This document shows positions 44,617 through 53,124 of a stretch of 64,000 nucleotides of DNA, piece after piece. This DNA is from Kribbella kalugense (lineage in GTDB: Bacteria; Actinomycetota; Actinomycetes; Propionibacteriales; Kribbellaceae), in contig NZ_SODF01000001.1 in assembly GCF_004365875.1 (NCBI RefSeq), positions 3,038,001-3,102,000 of the forward strand, given 5' to 3'. The notes below the pieces were generated by a model. That model saw only the letters and a program-made list of their open reading frames with translations, was not told where the DNA came from and did no database searches. The position numbers and the translations under genes were made by a program. Numbering within the stretch: position 1 is the stretch's first letter; each line of letters begins with the position of its first letter.

Positions 44617-45768
44617 ATGCTGACGACGCTGGCGGTGGAGAACTACCGGTCTTTGCGGCGCATCGTCATGCCGTTGGGTGGGTTGAACGTGGTGACCGGG
44701 GCGAACGGATCCGGCAAGTCGAGCCTGTATCGGGCGCTCCGGCTGCTCGCCGACGCGTCGCGGAACGGTGCCGTGGCTGCCCTGGCTCGCGAGGGCGGGC
44801 TGCAGTCGACGCTCTGGGCCGGTCCCGAGCACGTACGCAAGGACCGCCCGGTGCAGGGCACCGTGCGGACCGGTCCTGTGACGCTGCGGATGGGGTTCGC
44901 GGGCGATGACTACGGCTATCTGATGGATCTGGGGCTGCCGCGGCCGAGCGGTTCGGAGTTCGACCTGGATCCGGAGATCAAGCGGGAAGCGTTGTGGGCC
45001 GGGCCGTTCCTTCGACCGGCCGCGTTGCTGGTCGAGCGCGGCAATCGCGAGGTGCGGATCCGTTCGTCCGGCGGTGAGTGGGAGCGGGCCGGCCATCAGC
45101 TCCACACGTTCGACAGCATGCTGAGCGAGTTCGCGGATCCCGAGCGGGCGCCGGAGCTGCTGCTGGTGCGGGACCGGCTGCGGGGCTGGCGGTTCTACGA
45201 CCACTTCCGCACCGACGCCGACGCGCCGGCCCGACGAGTGCAGATCGGGACGCGCACCGCCGTACTGTCCCAGGACGGCTCCGACGTCGCGGCCGCTCTG
45301 CAGACGATCCGCGAGCTCGGACCCAGCGGCGCGCTCGAGGAAGCGATCGAGCTGGGGTTCCCCGGCAGTCGGGTCGACATCGTCAACACGGCCGGCCGCT
45401 TCGAGGTCGCCTTCCGGCAGCACGGTCTGCTCCGGCCGCTGTCCGGCGCTGAGCTGTCCGACGGCACCCTCAGATACCTGCTGTGGGTCGCCGCTCTCCT
45501 CACCCCGAGACCGCCTGAACTCCTGGTCCTCAACGAGCCCGAGACGAGCTTGCACCCCGATCTGCTTCCAGCGCTGGCGAATCTCGTAGTCACCGCGGCC
45601 AAGGAGGCGCAGGTCATCGTCGTGACCCACTCCCGGCCGTTCATCACCTCGCTGCAGGCCCTGTCCCCCGACCTGCACACGGTCGAGCTACTCAAGACCC
45701 AAGGCGCCACCACCATCGACGGCCAAGGCCCACTCGACGAGCCACCCTGGAAGTGGCCGTCGCGTTAG
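44617..45768 (+). CDS. Predicted ATPase of the RecF/OLD-like AAA group (COG4637 type)
   Basis: 383 residues. LAVENYRSLRRIVMPLGGLN then P-loop GANGSGKSS (residues 28-36), LSGAELSDGTLRYLLWVAAL (signature-like, ABC-ATPase type), Walker B LLVLNEPETSLHP and the switch His in VVTHSRPF. Functions for this group are poorly known, with roles in defence or DNA processing proposed for relatives. A -10-like TAGCTT ends eight bases before the ATG and there is no Shine-Dalgarno, so the mRNA is probably leaderless. Its end overlaps the convergent gene by four bases. Confidence 0.83.
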   Translation: MLTTLAVENYRSLRRIVMPLGGLNVVTGANGSGKSSLYRALRLLADASRNGAVAALAREGGLQSTLWAGPEHVRKDRPVQGTVRTGPVTLRMGFAGDDYGYLMDLGLPRPSGSEFDLDPEIKREALWAGPFLRPAALLVERGNREVRIRSSGGEWERAGHQLHTFDSMLSEFADPERAPELLLVRDRLRGWRFYDHFRTDADAPARRVQIGTRTAVLSQDGSDVAAALQTIRELGPSGALEEAIELGFPGSRVDIVNTAGRFEVAFRQHGLLRPLSGAELSDGTLRYLLWVAALLTPRPPELLVLNEPETSLHPDLLPALANLVVTAAKEAQVIVVTHSRPFITSLQALSPDLHTVELLKTQGATTIDGQGPLDEPPWKWPSR

Positions 45769-46601
45769 GCCTTGACCGATTCGAAGCGGACCAGGATCAC
45801 GGAGCCGGTGGCGGAGAAGAGGAAGCCGATGATCGCGGCCGGCCACCAGCCGGAGCGTACGGCGTCGTTGAGGACGAAGACGCCGACGGCGGCCGGCGTG
45901 ATGGTTTGGAGCGCGATCATCGGGGTGGTCGCCAGCGTCACCGAACCGCGCTGCAGGGCCAGCGAATAGAGGATGAACGCGAGCGCACCGCTGATCGGAA
46001 GCGTGTACAGCGTGGGGCTGTGGAACAGTTCGCGGATCGAGCCGTCCTGGAGCAGACGGGCTGAGGTCGCAACCCCGGCGTACCCGAGACCGGCCAGCAT
46101 CCCCAGTAGGGCGGTGGAGACACCGTGTTTCGACCGACTGGCAAGGGCTCCGAGTACGGCGATGGTGATCAGGCCGACGATGATGCCGATGGTCAGGCCG
46201 TGATGCTGTGCGCTCGCGCCGGCGTCCCCGGCGGAGACCGCGAGTACGCCGAGGCCCACGCAGACCGCGGCCACCGCGGACCATTCGAGTGCGCTGAGGT
46301 GGTCCGACATCAGCCGGGTCGCGAGCAACGCGGTGACGACCAGGCTGACCGCGATACCGGCCTGCGCCAAGTACAAGGGAAGCAGCCGCAACGCGACGAA
46401 GTGCAGCCCGAAGCCGGCCAGGTTCAGCGCCAGCGCACCGAGGAACGCAGGCTGCTTGAGCAACGCGACCACGAACCCACCGAGCCGCCGCGGATCCAGC
46501 TCCGACTCGGTCGGCACCTTCCGCGAACCGACCGCCTGCAGGATCGCGCCGACACCGAACAGCACCGCGGCCCCCAGAGCCGCGCCAAGACCTAGAACCA
46601 C
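45765..46601 (-). CDS. DMT/EamA-type membrane transporter
   Basis: 278 residues with about nine membrane helices and an N-terminal helix AVLFGVGAILQAVGSRK resembling NIPA-like members of the drug/metabolite transporter superfamily. The GTG start at 46601 shares one base with the stop of the lipid-synthase-like gene (TAGTG), so the two are co-translated. Substrate unknown. Confidence 0.8.
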   Translation of the reverse strand: MVLGLGAALGAAVLFGVGAILQAVGSRKVPTESELDPRRLGGFVVALLKQPAFLGALALNLAGFGLHFVALRLLPLYLAQAGIAVSLVVTALLATRLMSDHLSALEWSAVAAVCVGLGVLAVSAGDAGASAQHHGLTIGIIVGLITIAVLGALASRSKHGVSTALLGMLAGLGYAGVATSARLLQDGSIRELFHSPTLYTLPISGALAFILYSLALQRGSVTLATTPMIALQTITPAAVGVFVLNDAVRSGWWPAAIIGFLFSATGSVILVRFESVKA

Positions 46602-47332
46602 TACGCGACAGCCTTGCGGCGCGGCGACCAGAAGGTGAGGTACAGGCTGAGACCGCCGTAGTACACCAGGTACGCCAGCGAGATCGCGACCACGATCGCG
46701 TTCGGGTTAGGCATCTGAGCCAGGAGTACGGCGTACGACGCGACCCAGACCGCGGTCGTCAGCAGGTTCAGGGAGCGGAACACCTTGGTCCGCGACGGGT
46801 ACAAGTACTTCACCGGGATGAAGACCAGAATCGAGCAGACGACCAGGATCGTGCCGGTGGTGACCGGGCTGAGGCCGAGGACCACGACGTAGAACGCGAC
46901 CACGTTCCAGTAGCTGGGGAAGCCGAGGAAGAAGTGGTCCTCGGTCTTCGCGTCGACCCGGCAGAACTGGTAGCTGGAGGCAAGCAACGGCAACGCGCCG
47001 AGCACCGCGCCCCAGGTGCCGCCCGGCAGGTAACCGCCGGTCCAGAGCAGCACGATCGGGGCGAACGCGTACGTCAGGTAGTCGACGATGTTGTCCAGCA
47101 TCGCGCCGTCGAACCACGGGATGGTTTCCTTCACCCGCAGCCGGCGGGCGATCATCCCGTCGGTGCCGTCGATCACCAGCGCGGCGAGCCCGAGCCAGAG
47201 GGCCCGGACGGCATCGCCGTCGATGGCGGCGATCACGATCAGCAACGCGAGCACCGTTCCGCTCGCGGTATAGGCATGCAGTGCAAGTCCGGCCAGACGC
47301 AACCGCGTCGACCCGACGAACGGTTCCTGCAC
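46601..47332 (-). CDS. CDP-alcohol phosphatidyltransferase, phosphatidylcholine-synthase-like
   Basis: 243 residues with about eight membrane helices. The CDP-alcohol motif is present: D55, D58-G59, A62-R63, then G76, D80 and D84. The 12-residue gap between the AR pair and G76 is the spacing I recall for phosphatidylcholine synthases (Pcs), rather than 8-9 as in PgsA or Pss. The flanking VKETIPWFDGAMLDNIVDY also reads like Pcs. If so it would join CDP-diacylglycerol and choline. Activity in this organism is inference. Confidence 0.8.
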   Translation of the reverse strand: MQEPFVGSTRLRLAGLALHAYTASGTVLALLIVIAAIDGDAVRALWLGLAALVIDGTDGMIARRLRVKETIPWFDGAMLDNIVDYLTYAFAPIVLLWTGGYLPGGTWGAVLGALPLLASSYQFCRVDAKTEDHFFLGFPSYWNVVAFYVVVLGLSPVTTGTILVVCSILVFIPVKYLYPSRTKVFRSLNLLTTAVWVASYAVLLAQMPNPNAIVVAISLAYLVYYGGLSLYLTFWSPRRKAVA

Positions 47333-47486
47333 CGCGTCGTGTGTGGTCAGGACGACTCCCAGAACTCAAGCGACGCAGCGCGCCGGGCCGGGTCAAGGTC
47401 AACCCGGGCCGTCGCCAGCGTCTCACAAGCCTGGGCCCGGGACCGTCACGGCCCGTCATCCCGGGACAGAACTTTGTCCAGATCTT

Positions 47487-47927
47487 TTACTTGACCCGGT
47501 CCAGCAGGAACAGCGGGATCTTCCGGGTGGTCTTGGTCTGGTACTCCGCGTACGGCGGGTACGCGGCGACCGCACGCGGCCACCACTCGTCGTACTCGGC
47601 GCCGTCGATCTCGCGGGCGACGTACTCCGAGGTGCTGTCACCGTCCTGCAGCGTGATCTTCGGGTCGGCCTTCAGGTTGTAATACCAGACCGGGTGCTTG
47701 GGCGCACCGCCGAGCGACGCGACCGCGGCGTACACGCCGTCCTTCTCGACCCGCATCACCGGCACCTTGCGGATCTTGCCCGACTTGGCGCCGCGCATCG
47801 TCATCAGCACGACCTTCATGCCCTGGATCCCGACCGCGTCGGTGGTGCCGGCCTCGGTGACCTTCTCCACCTGGTCCCGGACCCAGCCAGTGGGGCTCGG
47901 CGCATATTCGTCGCTGTTCGATGTCAT
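47487..47927 (-). CDS. Deazaflavin-dependent (Ddn-family) reductase
   Basis: 146 residues. Second Ddn-type protein of the window: LMTMRGAKSGKIRKVPVMRV, then GAPKHPVWYYNLKADPKITL. The GWVRDQVEKVTEAGTTDA N-terminus is the longer form seen in mycobacterial Ddn relatives. Monocistronic in appearance, 48 bases from the SRPBCC gene. Substrate unknown. Confidence 0.88.
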   Translation of the reverse strand: MTSNSDEYAPSPTGWVRDQVEKVTEAGTTDAVGIQGMKVVLMTMRGAKSGKIRKVPVMRVEKDGVYAAVASLGGAPKHPVWYYNLKADPKITLQDGDSTSEYVAREIDGAEYDEWWPRAVAAYPPYAEYQTKTTRKIPLFLLDRVK

Positions 47928-47974
47928 GTCGCCGATCCTAATAGTGACGCATCACCATCACCAACAACGGCGTG

Positions 47975-48400
47975 TCACAACTCCGGGGCGAGCTTGGTCA
48001 GGATGTCGAGGGCGTTGCCCCAGGCCTGGGCGGCCTGCTCGATCTCGTGTTCCGCCTCCGCGTCGAGCCGCTCGAAACCCGACTCGACCACCAACAACCG
48101 GGTCCCCTCGCCTTCCGGGGTGAGGGTGAACTCGACCTGGTTCGAGTTCCCCGGCGCCGGGTCCACGCCCGGTACGACGGCGTACCGGTAGGCGAAGCGC
48201 CGTCCGGGCTCGACCTTCTCCACGAACCCACGGAATTCTCCGTGCTCGTCCCACCGCAGCACCAGCGGTCCACCCGGCCGCAGGTCGAGCTCCGCACCAC
48301 CAAACGCGTACCAGCGGGCGAGCCCGTCCGGCTGCGTCACCGCGGCCCACACCACCTCCGGCCGAGCCTCGACGTACACCTCACGCTCCACGCTTTCCAT
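47975..48400 (-). CDS. SRPBCC/AHSA1-domain protein
   Basis: 141 residues. START-like fold with the family's openings ARPEVVWAAVTQPDGLARW and the ending FERLDAEAEHEIEQAAQAWG. ATG 48400 has AGGA eight bases upstream; an ATG at 48409 lacks room for a site. Function generally unknown; such proteins bind small hydrophobic ligands. Stop to next gene: 22 bases from the hypothetical gene at 48423. Confidence 0.84.
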   Translation of the reverse strand: MESVEREVYVEARPEVVWAAVTQPDGLARWYAFGGAELDLRPGGPLVLRWDEHGEFRGFVEKVEPGRRFAYRYAVVPGVDPAPGNSNQVEFTLTPEGEGTRLLVVESGFERLDAEAEHEIEQAAQAWGNALDILTKLAPEL

Positions 48401-48422
48401 GCGGACCATCCTGCCAAAAGGT

Positions 48423-48884
48423 TCAGACAGCGCAGGCCTGGAGCTGCGTCGCGGTGGCGATCGTCGCCTCGATCCAGCGACGGCGCAGGAAGTGCGCCTT
48501 CAGCAGCCGGTGGACGCCGTCCAGGACGACCAGCCGGCCGCGGTACGCGACCAGGTTGATCGGGAAGTCGAGGTCCGCGTCCATCACCCGCTGGTAGTGC
48601 GCGCGGAAGTTCATCGGCGTCTCCGCGACCTGGTGCGGCGTGACCTTGAACCGGTCGCCGTCGAGCTGCCACAGCGGCAGGTCGAACATCCAGACCAGGT
48701 CGGCGATCTCGACCGGTTCGACCTTGAGGTCCAGCTCCCGCAGCTTCGCCAGCTGCCAGCGGTACGGCGGGAAGACCTCCCGCAACGTCTCCGGCATCAT
48801 CGCGACCAGTTCCTCGAACGAGACATCGGGGGCGACCCGATCCGCCCCGGATCCAAAGGTGTCGCCCAGCCCGTCGATCGTCAC
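48423..48884 (-). CDS. Hypothetical protein, ParB/Srx-like ending
   Basis: 153 residues with no signal or membrane segment. The last third (FPINLVAYRGRLVVLDGVHR) has the strand-G-x-H-R layout of ParB/sulfiredoxin-fold proteins, here G-V-H-R. The upstream part is rich in Trp and Leu (IADLVWMFDLPLWQL). I cannot name a family. It is 22 bases upstream of the SRPBCC gene on the same strand. Confidence 0.65.
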   Translation of the reverse strand: MTIDGLGDTFGSGADRVAPDVSFEELVAMMPETLREVFPPYRWQLAKLRELDLKVEPVEIADLVWMFDLPLWQLDGDRFKVTPHQVAETPMNFRAHYQRVMDADLDFPINLVAYRGRLVVLDGVHRLLKAHFLRRRWIEATIATATQLQACAV

Positions 48885-48921
48885 GACGGAGCAGGCTACG
48901 CCATCGGCGGGCCGCTCAACT

Positions 48922-50013
48922 TCAGGCCGGCGTCCGATGGATGATCACGATCGCCGAATCGTCCCCCGGCCCCCCGGCGCTCGCGACCAGATGGGCGGCG
49001 GCACCCAGGAATCCCTGTGCCACAAGCCGTTCCGCATGTCCGATCAGCCGGTCGGTGCCGCGGCCGATGTCGCGCCGCGGCGTCTCCACCATCCCGTCGC
49101 TGTACAGGAACAGCGCGTCGCCGAGCTTCAGCTGCCCTTGGTTCACCTTGAACTCCGGCGACTCCATCAGCCCGAGCAACGGCCCGTCCGCGTCCCGCGT
49201 CTGCCACCGCCCGGTCCAGGCGTCGAAATGGATCGCCGGCGGATGCCCGGCCGTCCGTACGTCGAAGTCCCCGGTCCGCAGATCGAGCACGACGTGGACC
49301 ACGGTCGCGAAGTCGTCGTCCCAGTCCTGCCTGCGGATGTACCGGTTCGCCGACGACAGGAACTCCTCCTCCCGTACGACGCCCAGCAGCCCACCGAACG
49401 CACCGGACAGCAGCAGCGCCCGCGTCCCGGCATCGATTCCCTTGCCCGAGACATCGACCAGCGCCACCTCGAGTATGTCGCCATGCATCGTCGACACCAC
49501 GAAGTCGCCCGAGAACGTCGAACCACGGGCGGACTGGATCGCCACCTCGACCCGCCAGCCGGACGGCAACTTCGGCATCTCTCCCTGCGCGGTGAGGGTG
49601 TCCCGCAGTTCCATCAGCATCGACTCGCTCCGGGTGCCGGCTACGCCCAGCCGGCTGCGCACCTTAGCGCTGGTGATCAGGATCCAGCCGACGACCAGAA
49701 GGACCAGCACGAAGCCGAGCCGGGGCAGCGTCAGTCCGCGCGACAGGACCGCGAACGAGCCCAATGCCGTGGTGATCCCGGTCAGGGCCACCAGTTCGCC
49801 GAACTGCAGCAGAACACCACCGACCACCAGCGGGACGATCAGGAAGGACGCCGGTACCAGCGTCATCCAGACCCTGCTGGCGATGGCGATCACCAGCTGC
49901 ACCAGCAACAGCACGACGAACGCCAGCCGGTGGGAGCGACGGGCACGACGGCCCAACGCCTCGACCCGGCGGCCGATGCGTCGTACCAGCGCAAGACCGC
50001 CGCTCTCCCTCAT
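48922..50013 (-). CDS. Membrane PP2C/SpoIIE-type serine phosphatase
   Basis: 363 residues. Four hydrophobic helices at the N-terminus (about 27-130), then a SpoIIE domain with STFSGDFVVS, LVDVSGKGIDAG and the late GGPGDDSAIVII. Such proteins dephosphorylate anti-sigma-antagonists in stress signalling. I used ATG 50013: the longer frame from GTG 50064 contains a TTA codon near its start and no ribosome-binding site. A -10-like TATCTT just upstream suggests a leaderless mRNA. Confidence 0.87.
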   Translation of the reverse strand: MRESGGLALVRRIGRRVEALGRRARRSHRLAFVVLLLVQLVIAIASRVWMTLVPASFLIVPLVVGGVLLQFGELVALTGITTALGSFAVLSRGLTLPRLGFVLVLLVVGWILITSAKVRSRLGVAGTRSESMLMELRDTLTAQGEMPKLPSGWRVEVAIQSARGSTFSGDFVVSTMHGDILEVALVDVSGKGIDAGTRALLLSGAFGGLLGVVREEEFLSSANRYIRRQDWDDDFATVVHVVLDLRTGDFDVRTAGHPPAIHFDAWTGRWQTRDADGPLLGLMESPEFKVNQGQLKLGDALFLYSDGMVETPRRDIGRGTDRLIGHAERLVAQGFLGAAAHLVASAGGPGDDSAIVIIHRTPA

Positions 50014-50076
50014 GGTGTGAAGAAGATAACGGTACTGTTTGGTCCGCGCATCAAGCCGTAACACAATCGATGATTC

Positions 50077-50904
50077 TCAGCTCTTGCGAGTGAGACCGGT
50101 GCGTTGGCATTTCGGGCACCAGAACAAGTTGCGCCCGGCCAGGAGCTTGGTCCGGATGACCGACTGGCAGACGTAGCACCGCTGCCCCTGCCGTCGGTAG
50201 ACATAGACCTCGCCCCCATGATCATCCTTGCGTGGGTCACGCCCCATCGCCTCGGGAGTGTGGTCGTCGGCAACGGTATCGATCCGGCCGGTCTCGACGC
50301 CGTACTTCATCAGCGCGAGCAGGTCGTCCCACATGCCCTGCCACTCTCGCTTCTTCACCACGTTGCCAGGGGTCATCGGGTTCAGCTTGGCCCGGAACAG
50401 CACCTCGGCCCGGTACACATTGCCGACGCCGCTCAGCACGTCCTGGTTCATCAGCAACTGCCCGATCGGCAGCTTGCTGCGATGGATCCGCTTCCAGGCG
50501 AGGTCCGGGTCCGCGTCGTCGCGCAGCGGGTCCGGACCGAGCCGGCCGAGCAGCTTGTCCCGCTCCTCGTCGGTGATCACCTCGCACACGGTCGCTCCGC
50601 GCAGATCGGCGTACGACGTCGCGTTCTGCAGCCGGAGCCGGACCTGGCCGACCGGTTCGGGGACCGGTGCCGGCTTGATGTCCATCTTGCCGATCAGACC
50701 GAGGTGGATGTGCAGCCAGCCCGCGCCCTCGAAGTCGGCGAGGAAGTGTTTGCCGTGGGCCTCGGTCTGTCGCAACAGATGACCGTCCAGCAGTGCGGCG
50801 CCCTCGTCGAACCGGCCCTGCGGACTGGACGTCCGGACCGGACGGCCGCCGAACGCGTCCCAGACGTCGTTCGCCAGGCGGTGCAAGGTGTGACCTTCAG
50901 GCAT
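50077..50904 (-). CDS. nei2: Fpg/Nei-family DNA glycosylase, Nei2 type
   Basis: 275 residues. Removes oxidised bases and nicks at the abasic site. The N-terminal PEGHT carries the catalytic Pro2/Glu3; helix-two-turn-helix region GNVYRAEVLFRAKLNP; a C-terminal zinc finger with CYVCQS and CPKC. The MPEGHTLHRL start and ASSPQGRF-like region match mycobacterial Nei2 (Rv2464c), which is also beside rpiB. Symbol assigned by that resemblance. Confidence 0.9.
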   Translation of the reverse strand: MPEGHTLHRLANDVWDAFGGRPVRTSSPQGRFDEGAALLDGHLLRQTEAHGKHFLADFEGAGWLHIHLGLIGKMDIKPAPVPEPVGQVRLRLQNATSYADLRGATVCEVITDEERDKLLGRLGPDPLRDDADPDLAWKRIHRSKLPIGQLLMNQDVLSGVGNVYRAEVLFRAKLNPMTPGNVVKKREWQGMWDDLLALMKYGVETGRIDTVADDHTPEAMGRDPRKDDHGGEVYVYRRQGQRCYVCQSVIRTKLLAGRNLFWCPKCQRTGLTRKS

Positions 50905-51075
50905 GATTCCTCATATGGGGACGACAGGTGGTTCAGGTGCAGCTAGAGGGGGGCGCAGTACGCCACCCAGCCCGGCGGTGGTTGGTACCGGGCGGTCGAT
51001 GCGGGCTCGCGACGTCTCCCGCCCCCGCCGGCCGGTCGAACGCAGGCCGGTGAAGCCCGAACCCGACGCAGCTGA

Positions 51076-51543
51076 TCAGGGCAACGCGGGAAGCTCGCCG
51101 GACGCCTCGTAGTTCGACAGCATGTCGATCCGGCGGGTGTGCCGCTCCTCGCCGGAGTAGTCGGTGGCCAGGAACGTGTCCACGAATCCGGTCGCCTCCT
51201 CCTCCGAGTGCATCCGGGCGCCGACGCTGATCACGTTGGCGTTGTTGTGCTCGCGGCCGAGGCGTGCGGTGTCGGTGCTCCAGGCCAGGATCGCCCGGAC
51301 CCCCTTCACCTTGTTCGCGGCGATCTGCTCGCCGTTGCCCGAGCCACCGATCACGATGCCCAGGCTGCCCGGGTCGTCGACCACCGCCTGCCCGGTCCGC
51401 AGGCAGTACGGCGGGTAGTCGTCCACGGCGTCGTACACCTGCGGACCGTGGTCCGCGACGTCGTGCCCGGCAGCCGTCAGGTGCTGCACCAGGTGGTTCT
51501 TGAGTTCGAAGCCGGCATGGTCAGAGCCGATATGCACTCGCAT
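51076..51543 (-). CDS. rpiB: Ribose-5-phosphate isomerase B
   Basis: 155 residues, pentose phosphate pathway. SDHAGFELK at the N-terminus, the GSGNGEQIAANKVKGVRA active-site loop and NNANVISVGARM. ATG 51543 (MRVHIGSDHAG) is the family's usual start; an in-frame TTG three codons upstream is ignored. The upstream serine hydrolase gene ends ten bases before it. Confidence 0.95.
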   Translation of the reverse strand: MRVHIGSDHAGFELKNHLVQHLTAAGHDVADHGPQVYDAVDDYPPYCLRTGQAVVDDPGSLGIVIGGSGNGEQIAANKVKGVRAILAWSTDTARLGREHNNANVISVGARMHSEEEATGFVDTFLATDYSGEERHTRRIDMLSNYEASGELPALP

Positions 51544-51553
51544 GGCAGGCAAT

Positions 51554-52324
51554 CTACTGTCCGACAGCCTGTATGCGTACGCCGCCCGGCACAGTCAGCG
51601 CCGCGGTCAGCTGCGTCACCGCCGCATAGGCCTGCTCGTACGGCGTCCCGCTCGGATGCAGCGTGAACACCGAGACGATGGTCCGGTCGTCGACCCCGAC
51701 CGTGCCAGTGGTGTGCAGCGCGTCGCTGACCAGGTCCAGCGCCGAGTCCGGCTTCGCCCGGTCCGAGCCGTAACCACTCGAGCCGAGGAACCCCGACCAG
51801 CCCTGCTTGACGCTGAAGTCCGGGTCGAAGACCGACGCGATCCCGAAGAACTGGTCGAAGCCGTCCGTCCCGTAGCGGGTCGGCCGGTGCAGCAGATCCA
51901 TCACGAACTCGCGGACCGGCAGCGGCGCCCGGTCCAGGATGTATCGATAGATCCGGACCGCGTCGGCGGCCGAGATCGCGACGTACCCCCAGAAGCCCGG
52001 ATGGGTGGCGGGCGGCCGGACGGTGTGGGTCAGGCCGAGTCGCAGCACCATCCGGTCGACAAGGTCCCCGCCACCGAGCTCGTCCCAGTAGTAGCTCGCC
52101 GCGTCGTCGTCGCTGCTCCGCAACATGAGCTCGAGCCGGGCGCGGTCCGCGGGCGGAACGTCGTACCGCGGGCCGCGTTCGGCGAGGAAGTCGAGCACGA
52201 TCAGCAGCTTCACCACCGACGCCGAGCGGAACTGATGGTCGGCGTTCTGTTGCTGGACGAACTGCCCGGTCTCCCGGTCGAACACGGCGATACCAGCAGT
52301 CACACCCGGCGGTACGGCGGTCAT
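51554..52324 (-). CDS. Beta-lactamase-fold serine hydrolase
   Basis: 256 residues, no signal peptide. It has the SxxK motif SVVK (Ser nucleophile), a SDN-like SSDDDAA and a late triad region, placing it in the class A beta-lactamase/serine hydrolase superfamily; the usual KTG is not obvious. Start taken at ATG 52324; a frame opening at 52378 adds 18 residues of poor character. In Mycobacterium tuberculosis lipP, another beta-lactamase-fold enzyme, occupies a similar neighbourhood. Substrate unknown. Confidence 0.75.
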   Translation of the reverse strand: MTAVPPGVTAGIAVFDRETGQFVQQQNADHQFRSASVVKLLIVLDFLAERGPRYDVPPADRARLELMLRSSDDDAASYYWDELGGGDLVDRMVLRLGLTHTVRPPATHPGFWGYVAISAADAVRIYRYILDRAPLPVREFVMDLLHRPTRYGTDGFDQFFGIASVFDPDFSVKQGWSGFLGSSGYGSDRAKPDSALDLVSDALHTTGTVGVDDRTIVSVFTLHPSGTPYEQAYAAVTQLTAALTVPGGVRIQAVGQ

Positions 52325-52405
52325 CTGGAACCTACTCACCACTTGACGAATTCCTTGGTGAGCAACTTTCACTGCCAACGGCCCTCGATTTCAACCCCTG
52401 AACCG

Positions 52406-53002
52406 TCAGTCGAAGATCGGGCCGCGCTCGCGGGTGCGCTTGATCTCGAAGAAGCCCTCGGTGCCGGCCACCAGCCGGACGCCGTCCCAGAGCTTGCCGG
52501 CCGCCTCACCCTTGGGTGCGGGCGTGACCACCGGGCCGAAGAACGCCGTACCCTCGACCGCGATGACCGGCGTACCGACCTCCATGCCGACCTGGTCCAT
52601 GCCGGCGTGGTGCGACTTCCGCAGCGCGTCGTCGAACTTGTCGGAGTCGGCGGCCTCGAGCAGCGAGGCGGGCAGGCCGACCTCTTCGAGCGCCTCGGCC
52701 AGCACGGCGTCGTCCTTGCCGCCACGCCCGTCCTTGTGGATCCGGGTGCCGAGCGCGGTGTAGAGCGGCAGCAGTACTTCGTTGCCGTGCGCCTGCTCGG
52801 CGGCGATCAGCACGCGGACCCGGCCCAGAAGGCGCTGCCAGTTCTCGTCGTGCTCGTTGCGGTCCTCGTTCAGGACGGCGAGGCTCATCACGTGCCAGGT
52901 CGTCTTCACGTCCCGGACCTGCTCGACTTCGAGCATCCAGCGGGACGTCATCCAGGCCCAGGGGCAGGCCGGGTCGAACCAGAAATCTGCAGAGGCAGTC
53001 AT
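52406..53002 (-). CDS. DsbA-fold mycothiol-type reductase (Rv2466c-like)
   Basis: 198 residues. The thioredoxin-like motif is CPWA (C13) in [14 protein letters not shown], so it is monothiol, whereas Rv2466c as I recall has CPWC. The remainder is the helical insert typical of the family, ending in [11 protein letters not shown] and [11 protein letters not shown]. Rv2466c is a mycothiol-dependent reductase. It diverges from pepN, exactly as in M. tuberculosis. Start chosen at ATG 53002 with GGTGA upstream; 53014 is an alternative. Confidence 0.88.
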   Translation of the reverse strand: MTASADFWFDPACPWAWMTSRWMLEVEQVRDVKTTWHVMSLAVLNEDRNEHDENWQRLLGRVRVLIAAEQAHGNEVLLPLYTALGTRIHKDGRGGKDDAVLAEALEEVGLPASLLEAADSDKFDDALRKSHHAGMDQVGMEVGTPVIAVEGTAFFGPVVTPAPKGEAAGKLWDGVRLVAGTEGFFEIKRTRERGPIFD

Positions 53003-53124
53003 ATTCACCATCATACAAAGTTGAAGAACCCGATGACCGGCTCAGGTACCGGCTTGGTATCCAATACCCAATGTCGGGGGGAAACCCGCATCCAAGCTGA
53101 GAGCCAGGTGCATAGGATGCCGAC

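Noticed and set aside
50014..50064. GTG 50064 as the start of the SpoIIE phosphatase
   Set aside because: The extra codons include TTA, have no ribosome-binding site and precede a better start at 50013.
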